A stretch of 64,000 nt of DNA from Oscillospiraceae bacterium. Lineage in GTDB: Bacteria > Bacillota > Clostridia > Oscillospirales > Oscillospiraceae. Under the pieces are notes generated by a model. The model had not been told where the DNA came from. It did not search any database and was given only the letters and a program-made list of their open reading frames with translations. The stretch is from the NCBI GenBank assembly GCA_017624915.1, contig JAGAMC010000049.1:62001-126000 (forward strand), given 5' to 3'. Of this stretch, positions 42,188 through 51,150 are shown piece by piece. Numbering within the stretch: position 1 is the first letter of the stretch; each line of letters begins with the position of its first letter. Both the position numbers and the translations under genes were made by a program.

Positions 42188-42913
42188 ATGTCCAAACTGT
42201 TTTCCTTTTTCCGCCGCAAACAGGCTGAGCCTGTGTTCTCGGCGGTGATCGTTGCAGCCGGAAGCGCAAGAAGGATGGAGGGAATCGACAAGGTCCTTGC
42301 CCCTCTGGGTGATATTCCCGTCCTTGCGCGCACTCTGCAGGTCTTTCAAAACTGTCCAAAAATCACTGAAGTGGTGGTGGTGACCCGGGAAGACCTGCTG
42401 GTCGAGATCAGCCAAATGTGTAAGGTATATTCACTTAACAAGGTAAGTAAAATAGTGGTTGGCGGCGCTGAGCGCGTCCTGTCTGTACGGGCGGGACTGC
42501 GGGAAGCCCGGCAGGATGCTCAGCTGATCGCCATACACGACGGCGCCCGCCCGTTCCTGACGCAGAAGGTCCTGTGCGATGTCTTGGATCAGGCGGAAAA
42601 AACCGGTGCTGCCGCGCCTGCTGTTGCTGTGAACGACACGATCAAGCGGGCGGAGGCCGGTATCGTAGAGCAGACTGTGGACAGAAGCTGTCTCTGGGCC
42701 GTCCAGACGCCGCAGGTCTTTCAGGCAGACCTGATCCGTGCCGCGGTGGAAAAGGCGGTCATCGACAACGCCCCTGTCACGGACGATTGTTCTGCCGTGG
42801 AGCGCCTCGGCATGAAGGTCGTGCTCACACAGGGTGACCGGGAAAATATCAAGGTGACCACACCCTTTGATATGATCCTCGGTCAGGCGATTCTGGAAGC
42901 AAGGGAGGAATAA
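42188..42913 (+). CDS. ispD: 2-C-methyl-D-erythritol 4-phosphate cytidylyltransferase
   Basis: 241 residues. CTP-binding N-terminal motif [13 protein letters not shown] (normally GxGxRM), HDGARPF, VKTT-type motif replaced by VNDTIK, and [11 protein letters not shown], all conserved in IspD. Third enzyme of the MEP pathway. ATG 42188 follows GGGGAGGATC. A short Arg/Lys-rich N-terminal extension ([10 protein letters not shown]) precedes the fold. ispF follows after 2 nt. Confidence 0.92.
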   Translation: MSKLFSFFRRKQAEPVFSAVIVAAGSARRMEGIDKVLAPLGDIPVLARTLQVFQNCPKITEVVVVTREDLLVEISQMCKVYSLNKVSKIVVGGAERVLSVRAGLREARQDAQLIAIHDGARPFLTQKVLCDVLDQAEKTGAAAPAVAVNDTIKRAEAGIVEQTVDRSCLWAVQTPQVFQADLIRAAVEKAVIDNAPVTDDCSAVERLGMKVVLTQGDRENIKVTTPFDMILGQAILEAREE

Positions 42914-42915
42914 CT

Positions 42916-43392
42916 ATGTTTCGTATCGGGCATGGGTATGATGTGCACCGGCTGGTACCGGATCGAAAACTGATCCTGGGTGGGGTGGAAGTGCCTTATG
43001 AGCGTGGGCTTCTGGGCCATTCGGACGCCGATGTGCTCACGCACGCCGTTATGGACGCCCTGCTGGGTGCCGCCGCTCTGGGCGACATCGGCCGGCACTT
43101 TCCCGACACCGATCCCGCCTATAAAGGGGCAGACAGCCTGAAGCTGCTTGACCACGTAGTGGACCTTGTTCGTCAGCGGGGCTGGCAGGTGGGAAATGTG
43201 GACGCCACCGTTATCGCACAGCGGCCGAAGCTGGCGGGTTACATCCCGCGGATGCGAACCCTGTTGGCTGAGCATATGAAGGTATCCGAAGACCGCGTCA
43301 ATGTAAAGGCCACCACGGAAGAAAAGCTCGGTTTTACCGGAGCGGGCGAGGGGATCGCTGTACACGCCGTTGTTCTTCTTGAAAGAGCGTAA
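42916..43392 (+). CDS. ispF: 2-C-methyl-D-erythritol 2,4-cyclodiphosphate synthase
   Basis: 158 residues, the standard length. Zinc ligands D9 and H11 ([11 protein letters not shown]) and H43 ([20 protein letters not shown]), with [18 protein letters not shown] at the C-terminus. Fifth MEP step. Coupled to ispD with GGGAGGAAT before the ATG. dxs, ispD, ispF and ispH all occur in the window; ispC, ispE and ispG do not. Confidence 0.95.
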   Translation: MFRIGHGYDVHRLVPDRKLILGGVEVPYERGLLGHSDADVLTHAVMDALLGAAALGDIGRHFPDTDPAYKGADSLKLLDHVVDLVRQRGWQVGNVDATVIAQRPKLAGYIPRMRTLLAEHMKVSEDRVNVKATTEEKLGFTGAGEGIAVHAVVLLERA

Positions 43393-43399
43393 TATTCAC

Positions 43400-43435
43400 G
43401 AAAAGTGCGAGACCTGGCGGTCCCGCACTTTTCTT
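43400..43435 (+). terminator. Terminator after ispF
   Basis: GAAAAGTGCG.GACC arm (43400-43414) pairs with GGTC.CGCACTTTTC (43419-43433) with one mismatch, loop TGGC. Confidence 0.8.
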
Positions 43436-43510
43436 CTGCCGGGAACACTCCGGTCCGGGTAGCATACACTGTGCTGTAAGGGAGCCTTACCCTGAAAGCG
43501 AGGAACAGAT

Positions 43511-43768
43511 ATGCTCTACTATCTCATTGTGTGCCGTTCGCTGACCTATGCGCAGCGTACAGCCGCCGCCTTGGAGCGTGCGGGCATAACGGCCCGCACG
43601 CTCCGCTCCCCTAAAAGTATTTCCGGCGAGGGCTGCAGCCACTGTGTCCGGGTATCGCCCCGCGCTCTGGATGAAGCGCTGGAGATCCTGCACCGGGCGG
43701 GGCTGGAACCCAAACGGATCTTTTCTGCTCAAAGCGATGGGACCTACGAGGAGGTCGGCCTGATATGA
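43511..43768 (+). CDS. DUF3343 putative Se/S carrier-like protein
   Basis: 85 residues. Ferredoxin-like small protein of the DUF3343 family, named putative Se/S carrier: N-terminal YYLIVCRSLTYAQRTAAALERAGI, two cysteines C42 and C45 (GEGCSHCVRV), and ALDEALEILHRAGLEPKRIF. The thiol pair could carry persulfide or selenide from the desulfurase-like partner encoded immediately downstream (4-nt overlap). The 118-nt gap upstream holds the ispF terminator; I see no clear promoter. Confidence 0.82.
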   Translation: MLYYLIVCRSLTYAQRTAAALERAGITARTLRSPKSISGEGCSHCVRVSPRALDEALEILHRAGLEPKRIFSAQSDGTYEEVGLI

Positions 43769-44883
43769 TCTACCTTGACAGCGCCGCCACCACACTCCAA
43801 AAGCCCGGCAGTGTCGCCCGCGCCATGTGCCGGGCAGTGACCACTATGGCAAGTCCCGGCCGGGGCGGATATTCCGCAGCAGATTCGGCGGCCCGGACCG
43901 CATTTGAATGCCGGGAGGAAGCCGCCCGTCTGTTTGGCCTTGAAAATCCGGAACACGTTATATTCACCTGCAATGCTACCCACGCATTGAATATTGCCAT
44001 CAAGTCCCTTGTAAAAGCAGGGGATACCGTTCTCGTCTCCGGCTACGAGCACAACGCCGTCACACGCCCACTCAGTGCTTTGGGTGTGACGATCAAAGTT
44101 GCTGATGGGACACTATTTGACCCGGAAGACATGATTGAGCGCTTTGAGCGGATGCTCACGCCGAATGTCGACGCGGTGATCTGCACCCACGTTTCAAATG
44201 TGTTTGGATATATCCTGCCCATTGATGAGATCGCCCGCCTGTGCCGACAACGCTCTGTCCCGCTGATCGTTGATGCATCTCAGTCGGCAGGCCGCCTGAG
44301 CGTGGACATCAGCCGTTGGAATGCGGCCTTTGTGGCCATGCCGGGCCACAAGGGACTCTACGGACCGCAGGGAACGGGGCTTTTGCTGTGCAGTGCTCCC
44401 GCTTGTCCGATCATGGAAGGGGGGACCGGAAGCGAGTCCATGCTGCAGCAGATGCCCGCTTTCCTCCCGGATCGTCTGGAAGCCGGGACCCACAACATTC
44501 CGGGCGTTTCCGGCCTTCTTGAAGGCCTGCGCTTTGTAAAGAGAGTCGGTGTGAAAAATATTGGCCGCCACGAAACGGATCTGATCCGGCACATGGCAAA
44601 AGAACTGTCCCATATCCCGGGAGTACACGTATTTTACGCCCCGCAGAACCAGAGCGGCGCATTGTCCTTTACGGTGGACGGACTGGACTGCGAGGATGTG
44701 GGGCAGCGGCTTGCGGCCATGAACATTGCTGTGCGCTGCGGCTTGCATTGCGCGCCTTTGGCGCACCGCACCGCCGGCACGCTGCAAACCGGTACGGTAC
44801 GCGCAAGTGTGTCAGCATTCAGTACAGAAAAAGAGATCGGCCGTTTCGTGAATGCGGTGAAAAAAGTCGTTTCAAATCAATAA
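43765..44883 (+). CDS. Cysteine desulfurase / selenocysteine lyase-like aminotransferase class V
   Basis: 372 residues. PLP enzyme of the NifS/CsdB type: YLDSAATT at the N-terminus, the Schiff-base lysine K196 in MPGHKGLYGPQGTG, histidine in GYEHNAV, and the mobile-loop cysteine(s) C325 and C329 in VRCGLHCAPLAHRTAGT, followed by GTVRASVSAFSTEKEI. It belongs to the cysteine-desulfurase-family group that accompanies DUF3343 in Clostridia. Substrate could be cysteine or selenocysteine; unresolved. Starts within the DUF3343 stop. Confidence 0.87.
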   Translation: MIYLDSAATTLQKPGSVARAMCRAVTTMASPGRGGYSAADSAARTAFECREEAARLFGLENPEHVIFTCNATHALNIAIKSLVKAGDTVLVSGYEHNAVTRPLSALGVTIKVADGTLFDPEDMIERFERMLTPNVDAVICTHVSNVFGYILPIDEIARLCRQRSVPLIVDASQSAGRLSVDISRWNAAFVAMPGHKGLYGPQGTGLLLCSAPACPIMEGGTGSESMLQQMPAFLPDRLEAGTHNIPGVSGLLEGLRFVKRVGVKNIGRHETDLIRHMAKELSHIPGVHVFYAPQNQSGALSFTVDGLDCEDVGQRLAAMNIAVRCGLHCAPLAHRTAGTLQTGTVRASVSAFSTEKEIGRFVNAVKKVVSNQ

Positions 44884-44894
44884 ATACCCGCCCG

Positions 44895-44929
44895 CCACAG
44901 TCCACAGGGATCGGACTGTGGTTTTCTTT
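44895..44929 (+). terminator. Terminator after the desulfurase-like gene
   Basis: CCACAGTCC (44895-44903) pairs with GGACTGTGG (44913-44921), then TTTTCTTTG. Confidence 0.88.
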
Positions 44930-44979
44930 GTTTGCAAGCAAATATATAAAATTTTAAACTTCTTTCTCCTGTCTAATCC

Positions 44980-45008
44980 TTGCCATTTCTGCTTTGATAA
45001 TGTATAAT
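44980..45008 (+). promoter_or_regulatory. Sigma-A promoter of cdaA-cdaR
   Basis: TTGCCA (44980-44985), 17 bp, TATAAT (45003-45008), 60 nt before the cdaA start. Confidence 0.82.
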
Positions 45009-45067
45009 GTATAAGAATTGGTATGCTATACCCATCTGCCCGTTTGCGGAGAAAAGAGGGGCCCGGA

Positions 45068-45952
45068 ATGGATGCTGTTATCCATGCTTTTTTTAACTTC
45101 ATAAAGATGATCCGCATCAGTGACGTGGTCGACATCGCCATCCTGTCATTTGTTGTCTATAAGCTGATCTGGGGTACGCGAAAGAACAGCTTCGGCCGCG
45201 TTGTAAAGGGTGTCGGTGTGGTGCTGATTTTTATGCTGCTGGCCTCCGCGCTCAAGCTATATGCGGTCAGCTATCTGTTCAGCATCGTGGTGGAGTGGGG
45301 CGTTCTTGCCCTTGTTATCGTATTCCAGCCGGAGATCCGCCGCATGCTGGAAAAAGTGGGCGACAGCCGGCTTTTCCATCTGTTTTTCTCCTCCCATCCC
45401 CGTGATCTGAACAGTGTGGAACAGACTATCGGCGAGACTGTCTGCGCCTACAGCTCCATGTCCGGGGACAAGGTGGGGGCCCTCATGGTTTTTGAACGGC
45501 AGAATCATCTGGACGATGTCATCAAGACCGGCACCGCTTTGGATGCGGCTGTATCTGCCGAATTGCTCAAGAATATTTTCTGGAATAAAGCACCTTTGCA
45601 CGATGGTGCCGTCATCGTACGAAACGGCCGGATCATCGCCGCAGGCTGCATGCTTCCCCTGTCCGGAAATGTCAACCTCAGCCGCGATCTGGGCATGCGC
45701 CACCGGGCCGGCATTGGCATGAGCGAACACTCCGACGCCGTGGTGGCCATCGTCTCCGAAGAGACCGGTTCTATCTCTGTGGCGGTTGGCGGTATGCTCA
45801 AGCGCCATCTGGCGCCCGAGACACTGGAGCGGCTGCTTCGCAACGAGCTGCTGGTGGAAGACAGCTCCGGTGAAAGCGTCAATGTGCTGAGTGTGCTTGT
45901 CTCCATGTTCAACAAGTCCAAAAAAGGAGGCGGGCAGGATGAAATCAATTAA
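45068..45952 (+). CDS. cdaA: Diadenylate cyclase CdaA
   Basis: 294 residues. Three N-terminal transmembrane helices (about 15-100) and a DAC/DisA_N catalytic domain with LHDGAVIVRNGRI (DGA motif) and LGMRHRAGIGMSEHSDA (RHR motif); makes c-di-AMP from two ATP. I chose ATG 45068, after GAGGGGCCC, over an in-frame ATG at 45023 which would add a basic extension close to the transcription start. It overlaps cdaR, its membrane regulator. The third usual member, glmM, does not follow. Confidence 0.93.
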   Translation: MDAVIHAFFNFIKMIRISDVVDIAILSFVVYKLIWGTRKNSFGRVVKGVGVVLIFMLLASALKLYAVSYLFSIVVEWGVLALVIVFQPEIRRMLEKVGDSRLFHLFFSSHPRDLNSVEQTIGETVCAYSSMSGDKVGALMVFERQNHLDDVIKTGTALDAAVSAELLKNIFWNKAPLHDGAVIVRNGRIIAAGCMLPLSGNVNLSRDLGMRHRAGIGMSEHSDAVVAIVSEETGSISVAVGGMLKRHLAPETLERLLRNELLVEDSSGESVNVLSVLVSMFNKSKKGGGQDEIN

Positions 45953-47168
45953 AGAGAGCAAATGGCTGTACATCCTGATCTCCATCCTGATCGCATCCAC
46001 TATCTGGATGTATGTGCGCGTGGGCGAAGACCCGGAACTTGAAAACCGTGTGCGGGATATTCCGGTCACCGTGTCCGGGGATCGGGTGCTTGAAAATCAG
46101 GGTCTCATGGTGGACAGCCTGTCTCACGAATGCGTCACGCTGGTCTGGAAAGGCCGCTGGAACGATGTGAGCCGGCTGGGCAACGACAATGTGTCTGTTT
46201 CCGTGGACGTGTCCCGCATTACCGAACCGGGCACTTATGAGTTGGAATATACCATCAATTTTCCTCCCGCCGTACCGCAATCTGCAGTGTCGCTGCAGAC
46301 CAGCTATCCCGAACAGATCACCGTTACAGTGTCCAAGATCTATTCCAAAACCTTTGATATCCATCCTGTCTTCAAGGGCAGTGTCGCGGCCGGATATCAG
46401 GCCGGACAGTTCATTCTGGACCCTGAAACCGTCCTGGTCAGCGGCACACAGGAAAAGGTTGACAGCATCAACGAGGTTCAGGTGATCCTGGATCAGAAGG
46501 ATCTGAAGTCAAGTTTTTCCGGCGACCTGCCGCTGGTTCTGGTGGACGAACGCGGCAGACAGATCGAGCACGCCGGCCTGCGGTTCAGCGCGGAAACCGT
46601 GTACACATACCTTCCCATCGTTGTGATGAAGGAGATCCCTCTCGATATCGACATCATCACAGGCGGCGGGGCCACCGACAAGAACATCGAGTATAAAATC
46701 ACGCCCAAAACCATTACCGTCTCCGGCCCCGAGGAGGAGATGGCCCATCTGGACAAGCTCACCCTCGGCAGCATCGACCTTGCTCAGGTCATGGGTTCCT
46801 ACACTCACGAGTATCCTGTTTTCGTCCCTGCCGATATGGAAAACGTCAGCGGCATTTCAAAGGCCACCGTTGAAATAACGGTCAAAGACCTGAATACAAA
46901 GACCGTGGAAGTGGAAAACATTGAACTGGCCAATGTTCCCAAGGGATACAAGGCCGCCCTTGTGACGCAGGCTCTGACCATCGTTCTGCGCGGTACACCG
47001 GAGTCGCTGGACAAGGTGCAGACAAGTCAGATCCGCGTCGTGGCTGATCTGGCAGAGCTGTCGGCCACCGGTTCCTATAATGTGCCGGTCAAGGTCTATC
47101 TGTACGCGGACAGCGGCGTGGGTGTCATCGGCCAGAACAACGTAGTGGTCAACCTTACCAAACGCTAA
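45939..47168 (+). CDS. cdaR: CdaR, YbbR-domain regulator of CdaA
   Basis: 409 residues. One N-terminal transmembrane helix (about 9-25), then tandem YbbR domains outside the membrane (repeats beginning around DIPVTVSGD, FDIHPVFKG, IPLDIDIITGG and VEVENIELANVP). Binds CdaA and modulates c-di-AMP synthesis. AAAAGGAGG is 7-8 nt before ATG 45939, inside the end of cdaA (14-nt overlap). glmM would be expected next in Bacillus; an RseC-like gene is found instead. Confidence 0.9.
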   Translation: MKSIKESKWLYILISILIASTIWMYVRVGEDPELENRVRDIPVTVSGDRVLENQGLMVDSLSHECVTLVWKGRWNDVSRLGNDNVSVSVDVSRITEPGTYELEYTINFPPAVPQSAVSLQTSYPEQITVTVSKIYSKTFDIHPVFKGSVAAGYQAGQFILDPETVLVSGTQEKVDSINEVQVILDQKDLKSSFSGDLPLVLVDERGRQIEHAGLRFSAETVYTYLPIVVMKEIPLDIDIITGGGATDKNIEYKITPKTITVSGPEEEMAHLDKLTLGSIDLAQVMGSYTHEYPVFVPADMENVSGISKATVEITVKDLNTKTVEVENIELANVPKGYKAALVTQALTIVLRGTPESLDKVQTSQIRVVADLAELSATGSYNVPVKVYLYADSGVGVIGQNNVVVNLTKR

Positions 47169-47193
47169 ACCGCACAAAGGAGCTTTCAACATC

Positions 47194-47610
47194 ATGGTAC
47201 AAAAGGCCATCGTAAAACGGATCGTTTCCCCGGAAGTGGCTGAGGTGTCTCTTATGCGGCAGCTGGAATGCGGCCTGAGCTGCAAAAGTTGCGAAGGTTG
47301 TCCCCAAAAGCCCAAGGACGAGATCCTTGCTCTGGCAGACAACGCCGCGGGTGTTGCTGTGGGCGACGTGGTGGAGGTGGAGTCCAATGCAGGCAGTGCC
47401 ATCGGCATTGCTGCGCTGGTCTACCTGCTGCCCTGCATTACACTGATCCTCGGGTATGTGGTCGGGACTGCCTTTACCTCTTCGCAAGCCCTTTGTCTTG
47501 TAACCGCCTTTGCCGGCCTGTTTCTGGGCTTTGTTCCCGCTGTGCTGCTCAACAGAAAGCTTTCCGTAGCCGGAAAGCCCGAGTTCACCATCGTGTCCGG
47601 CAGGAGGTGA
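47194..47610 (+). CDS. RseC/SoxR-reducing system family protein
   Basis: 138 residues. N-terminal cytoplasmic cysteine cluster C26, C30, C33, C36 (CGLSCKSCEGC) and two transmembrane helices (about 70-92 and 95-118), as in RseC proteins. In enterics RseC takes part in reducing the SoxR cluster together with the Rsx/Rnf complex; in Clostridia its partner is often Rnf. No rnf genes are in view. AAAGGAG precedes the ATG. The stop is part of the region that carries the RBS of the next gene. Confidence 0.82.
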   Translation: MVQKAIVKRIVSPEVAEVSLMRQLECGLSCKSCEGCPQKPKDEILALADNAAGVAVGDVVEVESNAGSAIGIAALVYLLPCITLILGYVVGTAFTSSQALCLVTAFAGLFLGFVPAVLLNRKLSVAGKPEFTIVSGRR

Positions 47611-47616
47611 GCGGCC

Positions 47617-48486
47617 ATCTTCGGTTACGTTCGCCCCGTGCGCGAGGAACTCAAATGCCGGGATTTTGACCTGTACCGCGCCACCTACTGCGGGCTGTGC
47701 CGTACCATGCGCCGCCGCTGTGGCATTATGGCGCCCATGGTACTCAATTTTGACTTTACCTTCCTTGCCGTTATGCTTGCCCCCGAAAAAGGGGAGCAGC
47801 TGACTTACTGCCACCGCTGCCACATCTGGCCCCGCCGCCGCTGCATGTGCTGCCAGTCTCCCGCTCTGGAGCTGGCCGCGGATGAAAGCGTGATCCTCGC
47901 CTACTGGCAGCTGAGGGATAAAGTACAGGATGAAACCTTCCTTGGCGGCCTTGGGCACAGGTTTTTTGCCCTCATGCTGCGGTCGGCCTACCGCCGCGCC
48001 GCCGCCCGTCTGCCCTCTTTTACCGAGGCGGTGACCCGGCAGCTTTCCGCGCTGCACGGGCTGGAACAGGAAAACTGTACATCCCTTGACCGGGCTGCAG
48101 ATACCTTTGCCGTCCTGCTTCGCTCCGCCGTGCCCTGCTCACAGGACGAAGCAAAGGACCGGGCCATGGGCCAGCTTCTCTATCATCTGGGCCGGTGGAT
48201 CTACCTGCTGGATGCCCGGGACGACCTTGAAGAAGACCGCACCAAAGGCAATTATAACCCCATCCTCCTGCGTTACGGCCAGCAGCCTTGTGATGAACAG
48301 CTTTCCCTGACGCTGGACAACTCCCTGAGTCTGATGCGTGCCGCCTGCGGGCTTCTTGACTTTGGCCGGCAGACACAGCTGATAGAAAATGTTCTGTATC
48401 TGGGCCTGCCCCTTGTGCAGCGGGCGGTTTTTGACGGAAGCTGGAAGCAGTTGAAAAAACAAAAGATTTGGAGAAACAAGATATGA
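47617..48486 (+). CDS. DUF5685 family protein, probable ATC start codon
   Basis: About 290 residues. Family members begin MFGYV(R/K)P; here the matching residues [18 protein letters not shown] are encoded from ATC 47617, and a perfect AGGAGG (47602-47607) lies 9 nt before that ATC. The first conventional start, GTG 47638, lacks an RBS and would cut off the conserved N-terminus. Cysteines are many: C14, C25, C28, C35 ([12 protein letters not shown]) and a CHRC...CMCC cluster near 70-85, suggesting metal binding. The rest is helical, with a [17 protein letters not shown] motif. Function unknown. A gene caller would probably give 47638 as start. Confidence 0.8.
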   Translation: MFGYVRPVREELKCRDFDLYRATYCGLCRTMRRRCGIMAPMVLNFDFTFLAVMLAPEKGEQLTYCHRCHIWPRRRCMCCQSPALELAADESVILAYWQLRDKVQDETFLGGLGHRFFALMLRSAYRRAAARLPSFTEAVTRQLSALHGLEQENCTSLDRAADTFAVLLRSAVPCSQDEAKDRAMGQLLYHLGRWIYLLDARDDLEEDRTKGNYNPILLRYGQQPCDEQLSLTLDNSLSLMRAACGLLDFGRQTQLIENVLYLGLPLVQRAVFDGSWKQLKKQKIWRNKI

Positions 48487-49076
48487 ACGATCCCTACAGC
48501 GTGCTGGGTGTGGATCCCGGCGCCAGTGACGACGAGATCAAAAAGGCATATCGGGAGCTTGCCCGGAAATACCACCCGGACAACTATCAGAACAACCCTC
48601 TTGCCGACCTTGCCGAGGAAAAAATGAAGGCCGTCAACGAGGCCTACGACGCCATACAAAAACAGCGTCAGGGCGGCGGCAGTTCCGGTCAGTCCGGCAG
48701 CTACAGACCTCAGGGCGGCTATTCTGCCCAGAGCAGCAACCCGACCTTTGCCCGCATCCGCAGCGTCATTTCCGCCGGCGATCTTGCTCAGGCGGAACGT
48801 CTGCTTAACGAGGTCAGCGACCACAGCGCCGAGTGGTACTTCCTGCGCGGCACCGTGGCCTACCGCAAGGGCTGGCTGGACGAGGCCATGCAGAATTATC
48901 AGATCGCCTGCCAGATGGACCCGAACAACATGGAATACCGTCAGGCCCTTGCCATGATGCAGCGGGGCGGCGCAGGCTTTACGCCCTATGGTTATTCCAG
49001 CGACCTGTCCGATTGCTGTACCACATATTTGTGCCTGAGATGCCTGTGCCCTCTTGACGGTGGGCTTTGCTGCTGA
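48483..49076 (+). CDS. J-domain protein with TPR-like region and cysteine-rich tail
   Basis: 197 residues. J-domain (about 1-65) with HPD at 31-33 ([10 protein letters not shown]), a Gly/Ser/Gln linker (about 65-90), a TPR-like pair of helices ([32 protein letters not shown]) and a final segment [21 protein letters not shown] with eight cysteines in about 20 residues. It lacks the DnaJ zinc domain and is not the main DnaJ. It would recruit an Hsp70 to an unknown client. Overlaps the DUF5685 stop by 4 nt, a pairing frequent in Clostridia. Confidence 0.83.
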   Translation: MNDPYSVLGVDPGASDDEIKKAYRELARKYHPDNYQNNPLADLAEEKMKAVNEAYDAIQKQRQGGGSSGQSGSYRPQGGYSAQSSNPTFARIRSVISAGDLAQAERLLNEVSDHSAEWYFLRGTVAYRKGWLDEAMQNYQIACQMDPNNMEYRQALAMMQRGGAGFTPYGYSSDLSDCCTTYLCLRCLCPLDGGLCC

Positions 49077-49111
49077 GCGCAGAAGGAAAAAATAGAGGAA
49101 GTGTTTTAAAC

Positions 49112-49990
49112 ATGGTCAAAAGCATGACTGGCTACGGCAGGGGAGAGGCTGTTCTCAATGGCCGCTCCATTACCGTGGAAGTTCGTTCCGTAAACAACCG
49201 TTATCTTGACTGTTCGGTCAAGCTGCCCCGTCTGTACATCTTTGCTGAGGATGCCATCAAGTCCCGCGTGCAGAACAGCATTTCCCGCGGCAAGGTGGAT
49301 GTGTTCGTCACCCTGGACAATACCCAGGGCGAGCAGGTGGTTATCAGCGTCAACCAGCCTGTTGCCGACAGCTACTTTAACGCTTTGACCGCTCTGCGCG
49401 ATCAGTACGCCCTGAAAGACGACATTTCTGTATCCCTGCTGTCCCGTTTCCAGGATGTCCTTCTGGTGGAAAAGAGCCAGGAGGATGTGGAAGCGGTGGC
49501 CCAGGATATCTGCAGTGTGCTTGACATGGCTCTGCAGGACTTTACCGCCATGCGTCAGCGGGAAGGTGAAAAGCTGGCGGAGGACATCCGCAGCCGCTCG
49601 TGCACCATCTCCGGCCTGCTTGCCAGGGTGGAAGAGCGCTCTCCCAAAACCGTGTCTGAGTACCGCACCAAGCTGGAGTCCCGCATGAAGGAGGTCCTGT
49701 CCAACACACAGCTGGACGAAAGCCGGATCCTGACCGAGGCAGCCATCTTTGCCGATAAGATCGCCGTGGACGAGGAGACCGTCCGCCTGCACAGCCACCT
49801 GAGCCAGCTGGAGGAAATGCTTGCCTCCGGTGTTCCCGTAGGCCGCAAGCTTGACTTCCTCATTCAGGAGTTCAATCGTGAGGCCAATACCATCGGCTCC
49901 AAATGCAGCGATTTGGAGATCTCCCGCTATGTGGTGGATATCAAGGCCGAGATCGAAAAGATCCGTGAACAGGTCCAGAACGTGGAGTAA
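49112..49990 (+). CDS. YicC family endoribonuclease
   Basis: 292 residues. N-terminal [31 protein letters not shown] is diagnostic of the YicC family, and the C-terminal [25 protein letters not shown] is its second block. Recent work on E. coli YicC shows an endoribonuclease acting on a small RNA; substrate here unknown. ATG 49112 chosen because the family begins at this methionine; RBS GAGGAAGTG is about 10 nt upstream. First gene of the conserved yicC-remA-gmk-rpoZ-priA-def-fmt run. Confidence 0.9.
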   Translation: MVKSMTGYGRGEAVLNGRSITVEVRSVNNRYLDCSVKLPRLYIFAEDAIKSRVQNSISRGKVDVFVTLDNTQGEQVVISVNQPVADSYFNALTALRDQYALKDDISVSLLSRFQDVLLVEKSQEDVEAVAQDICSVLDMALQDFTAMRQREGEKLAEDIRSRSCTISGLLARVEERSPKTVSEYRTKLESRMKEVLSNTQLDESRILTEAAIFADKIAVDEETVRLHSHLSQLEEMLASGVPVGRKLDFLIQEFNREANTIGSKCSDLEISRYVVDIKAEIEKIREQVQNVE

Positions 49991-50004
49991 AAGGAGCGAA
50001 CAGC

Positions 50005-50280
50005 GTGAAACTGATCAATATTGGCTTTGGCAACATGGTTTCCGCCGGGCGGCTGGTTGCCATCGTCAGTCCCGATTCAGCGCCTATAAAGCGCATGGTG
50101 CAGGAGGCCCGTGACCGCGGCATCCTGATCGACGCGACCTACGGTCGGCGCACCCGTGCGGTGCTTATTATGGACAACGATCATCTGGTCCTGTCCGCCC
50201 TGCAGCCTGAAACCGTTGCAAACCGCTTTGACAACAGAGATCACACTCTTGCCGACAGCGAGGAGGAGATCCTGGAATGA
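50005..50280 (+). CDS. remA: RemA/DUF370 family regulator
   Basis: 91 residues. Matches the RemA family: [36 protein letters not shown] and [34 protein letters not shown]. In Bacillus RemA is a DNA-binding activator of matrix and osmoprotection genes. GTG start with AAAGGAGCG upstream. Position between yicC and gmk is the conserved one. Overlaps gmk by 4 nt. Confidence 0.92.
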   Translation: MKLINIGFGNMVSAGRLVAIVSPDSAPIKRMVQEARDRGILIDATYGRRTRAVLIMDNDHLVLSALQPETVANRFDNRDHTLADSEEEILE

Positions 50281-50894
50281 TACCTAACAAAAACAAAAAG
50301 GGGCAGCTGGTGGTGCTTTCCGGACCATCAGGCGTGGGAAAGAGCACCGTTATTGCTGAGCTTATGGCTCAGCGTAAGCTGTTTTTCTCCGTATCCTATA
50401 CCACCCGCCAGCCCCGTGTGGGCGAAGCGGACGGCGTCAACTACAACTTTGTGTCCCGTGAGGAGTTCCAGCGCATGATCGATGCCGATGAACTGCTGGA
50501 ATACACTCAGTATCAGGGTAATTACTACGGCACCTCCCTGAAGATCCTGCGCGAGAAGCTGGACGCAGGAGTGGACGTACTGCTGGACGTGGAAGTGGAG
50601 GGTGCCGGAAATGTCCGCAGGCGCTGTCCCGACGCGCTTTTGATCTTTATGATCCCGCCTTCCTTTGAAGAGCTTTCCAGACGGCTCCATGGCCGGAACA
50701 CGGACAACGAGCAGGTGATCGCCGGCCGTCTTGCCCGGGCCCGCGAGGAGTATAAAGAGATCCCGAAGTATGACTATCTGGTCATCAACGACAAGGTCGC
50801 CCATGCGGTGGCCGAGATCGAAGCAATTTTGACCGCGGCCGAGTGCCGCATGGCAAACAGAAAATACATTGTTGAAGGAGACTACGCGTTATGA
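50277..50894 (+). CDS. gmk: Guanylate kinase
   Basis: 205 residues. Walker A GPSGVGKS (16-23), [22 protein letters not shown] (GMP-binding), [26 protein letters not shown] and the LID region [19 protein letters not shown]. Converts GMP to GDP. Overlaps remA and rpoZ by 4 nt each. Confidence 0.95.
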   Translation: MIPNKNKKGQLVVLSGPSGVGKSTVIAELMAQRKLFFSVSYTTRQPRVGEADGVNYNFVSREEFQRMIDADELLEYTQYQGNYYGTSLKILREKLDAGVDVLLDVEVEGAGNVRRRCPDALLIFMIPPSFEELSRRLHGRNTDNEQVIAGRLARAREEYKEIPKYDYLVINDKVAHAVAEIEAILTAAECRMANRKYIVEGDYAL

Positions 50895-51082
50895 TGCTCT
50901 ATCCCCCCATGAAAGACCTGCTGTCCAAAGTTCCCAGCCGCTACGAGCTGGTCAATGTCGTTGCCTGCCGTGCCCGCCAGATCGCCGGCGAGGCGGAGGA
51001 AAACAGCACTCCCCTTCAGGATAAGCCCGTCAGCATCGCCATCCGCGAGATCGCTGCCGGCCAGACTGAGACCGAGATCTGA
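50891..51082 (+). CDS. rpoZ: DNA-directed RNA polymerase omega subunit
   Basis: 63 residues. SRYELVNVVACRARQIAGEAEE is the omega signature, followed by DKPVSIAIREIAAG. Assists folding of the beta-prime subunit. ATG 50891 overlaps the gmk stop (ATGA); a second ATG follows at once. Short but complete for the clostridial form. A terminator follows. Confidence 0.9.
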   Translation: MMLYPPMKDLLSKVPSRYELVNVVACRARQIAGEAEENSTPLQDKPVSIAIREIAAGQTETEI

Positions 51083-51102
51083 ACGAGATAAAAGGCAAGT
51101 GT

Positions 51103-51130
51103 AAGGCAAGTGCTTTTCACTTGCCTTTTC
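51103..51130 (+). terminator. Terminator after rpoZ with duplicated 5' arm
   Basis: AAGGCAAGTG (51103-51112), loop CTTTT, CACTTGCCTT (51118-51127), then TTC. The 5' arm occurs a second time at 51092-51101 and could pair with the same 3' arm. Confidence 0.82.
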
Positions 51131-51150
51131 AGGCGAAAGGGGGCGGAGAA

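Noticed and set aside
43463..43470. CATACACT resembling a sigma-E -10 before the DUF3343 gene
   Set aside because: No ATA-type -35 lies 13-15 bp upstream.
45023..45067. 15-codon N-terminal extension of cdaA
   Set aside because: It begins about 10 nt after the expected transcription start, has no RBS, and relatives begin near the MDAVIHAF-type N-terminus.
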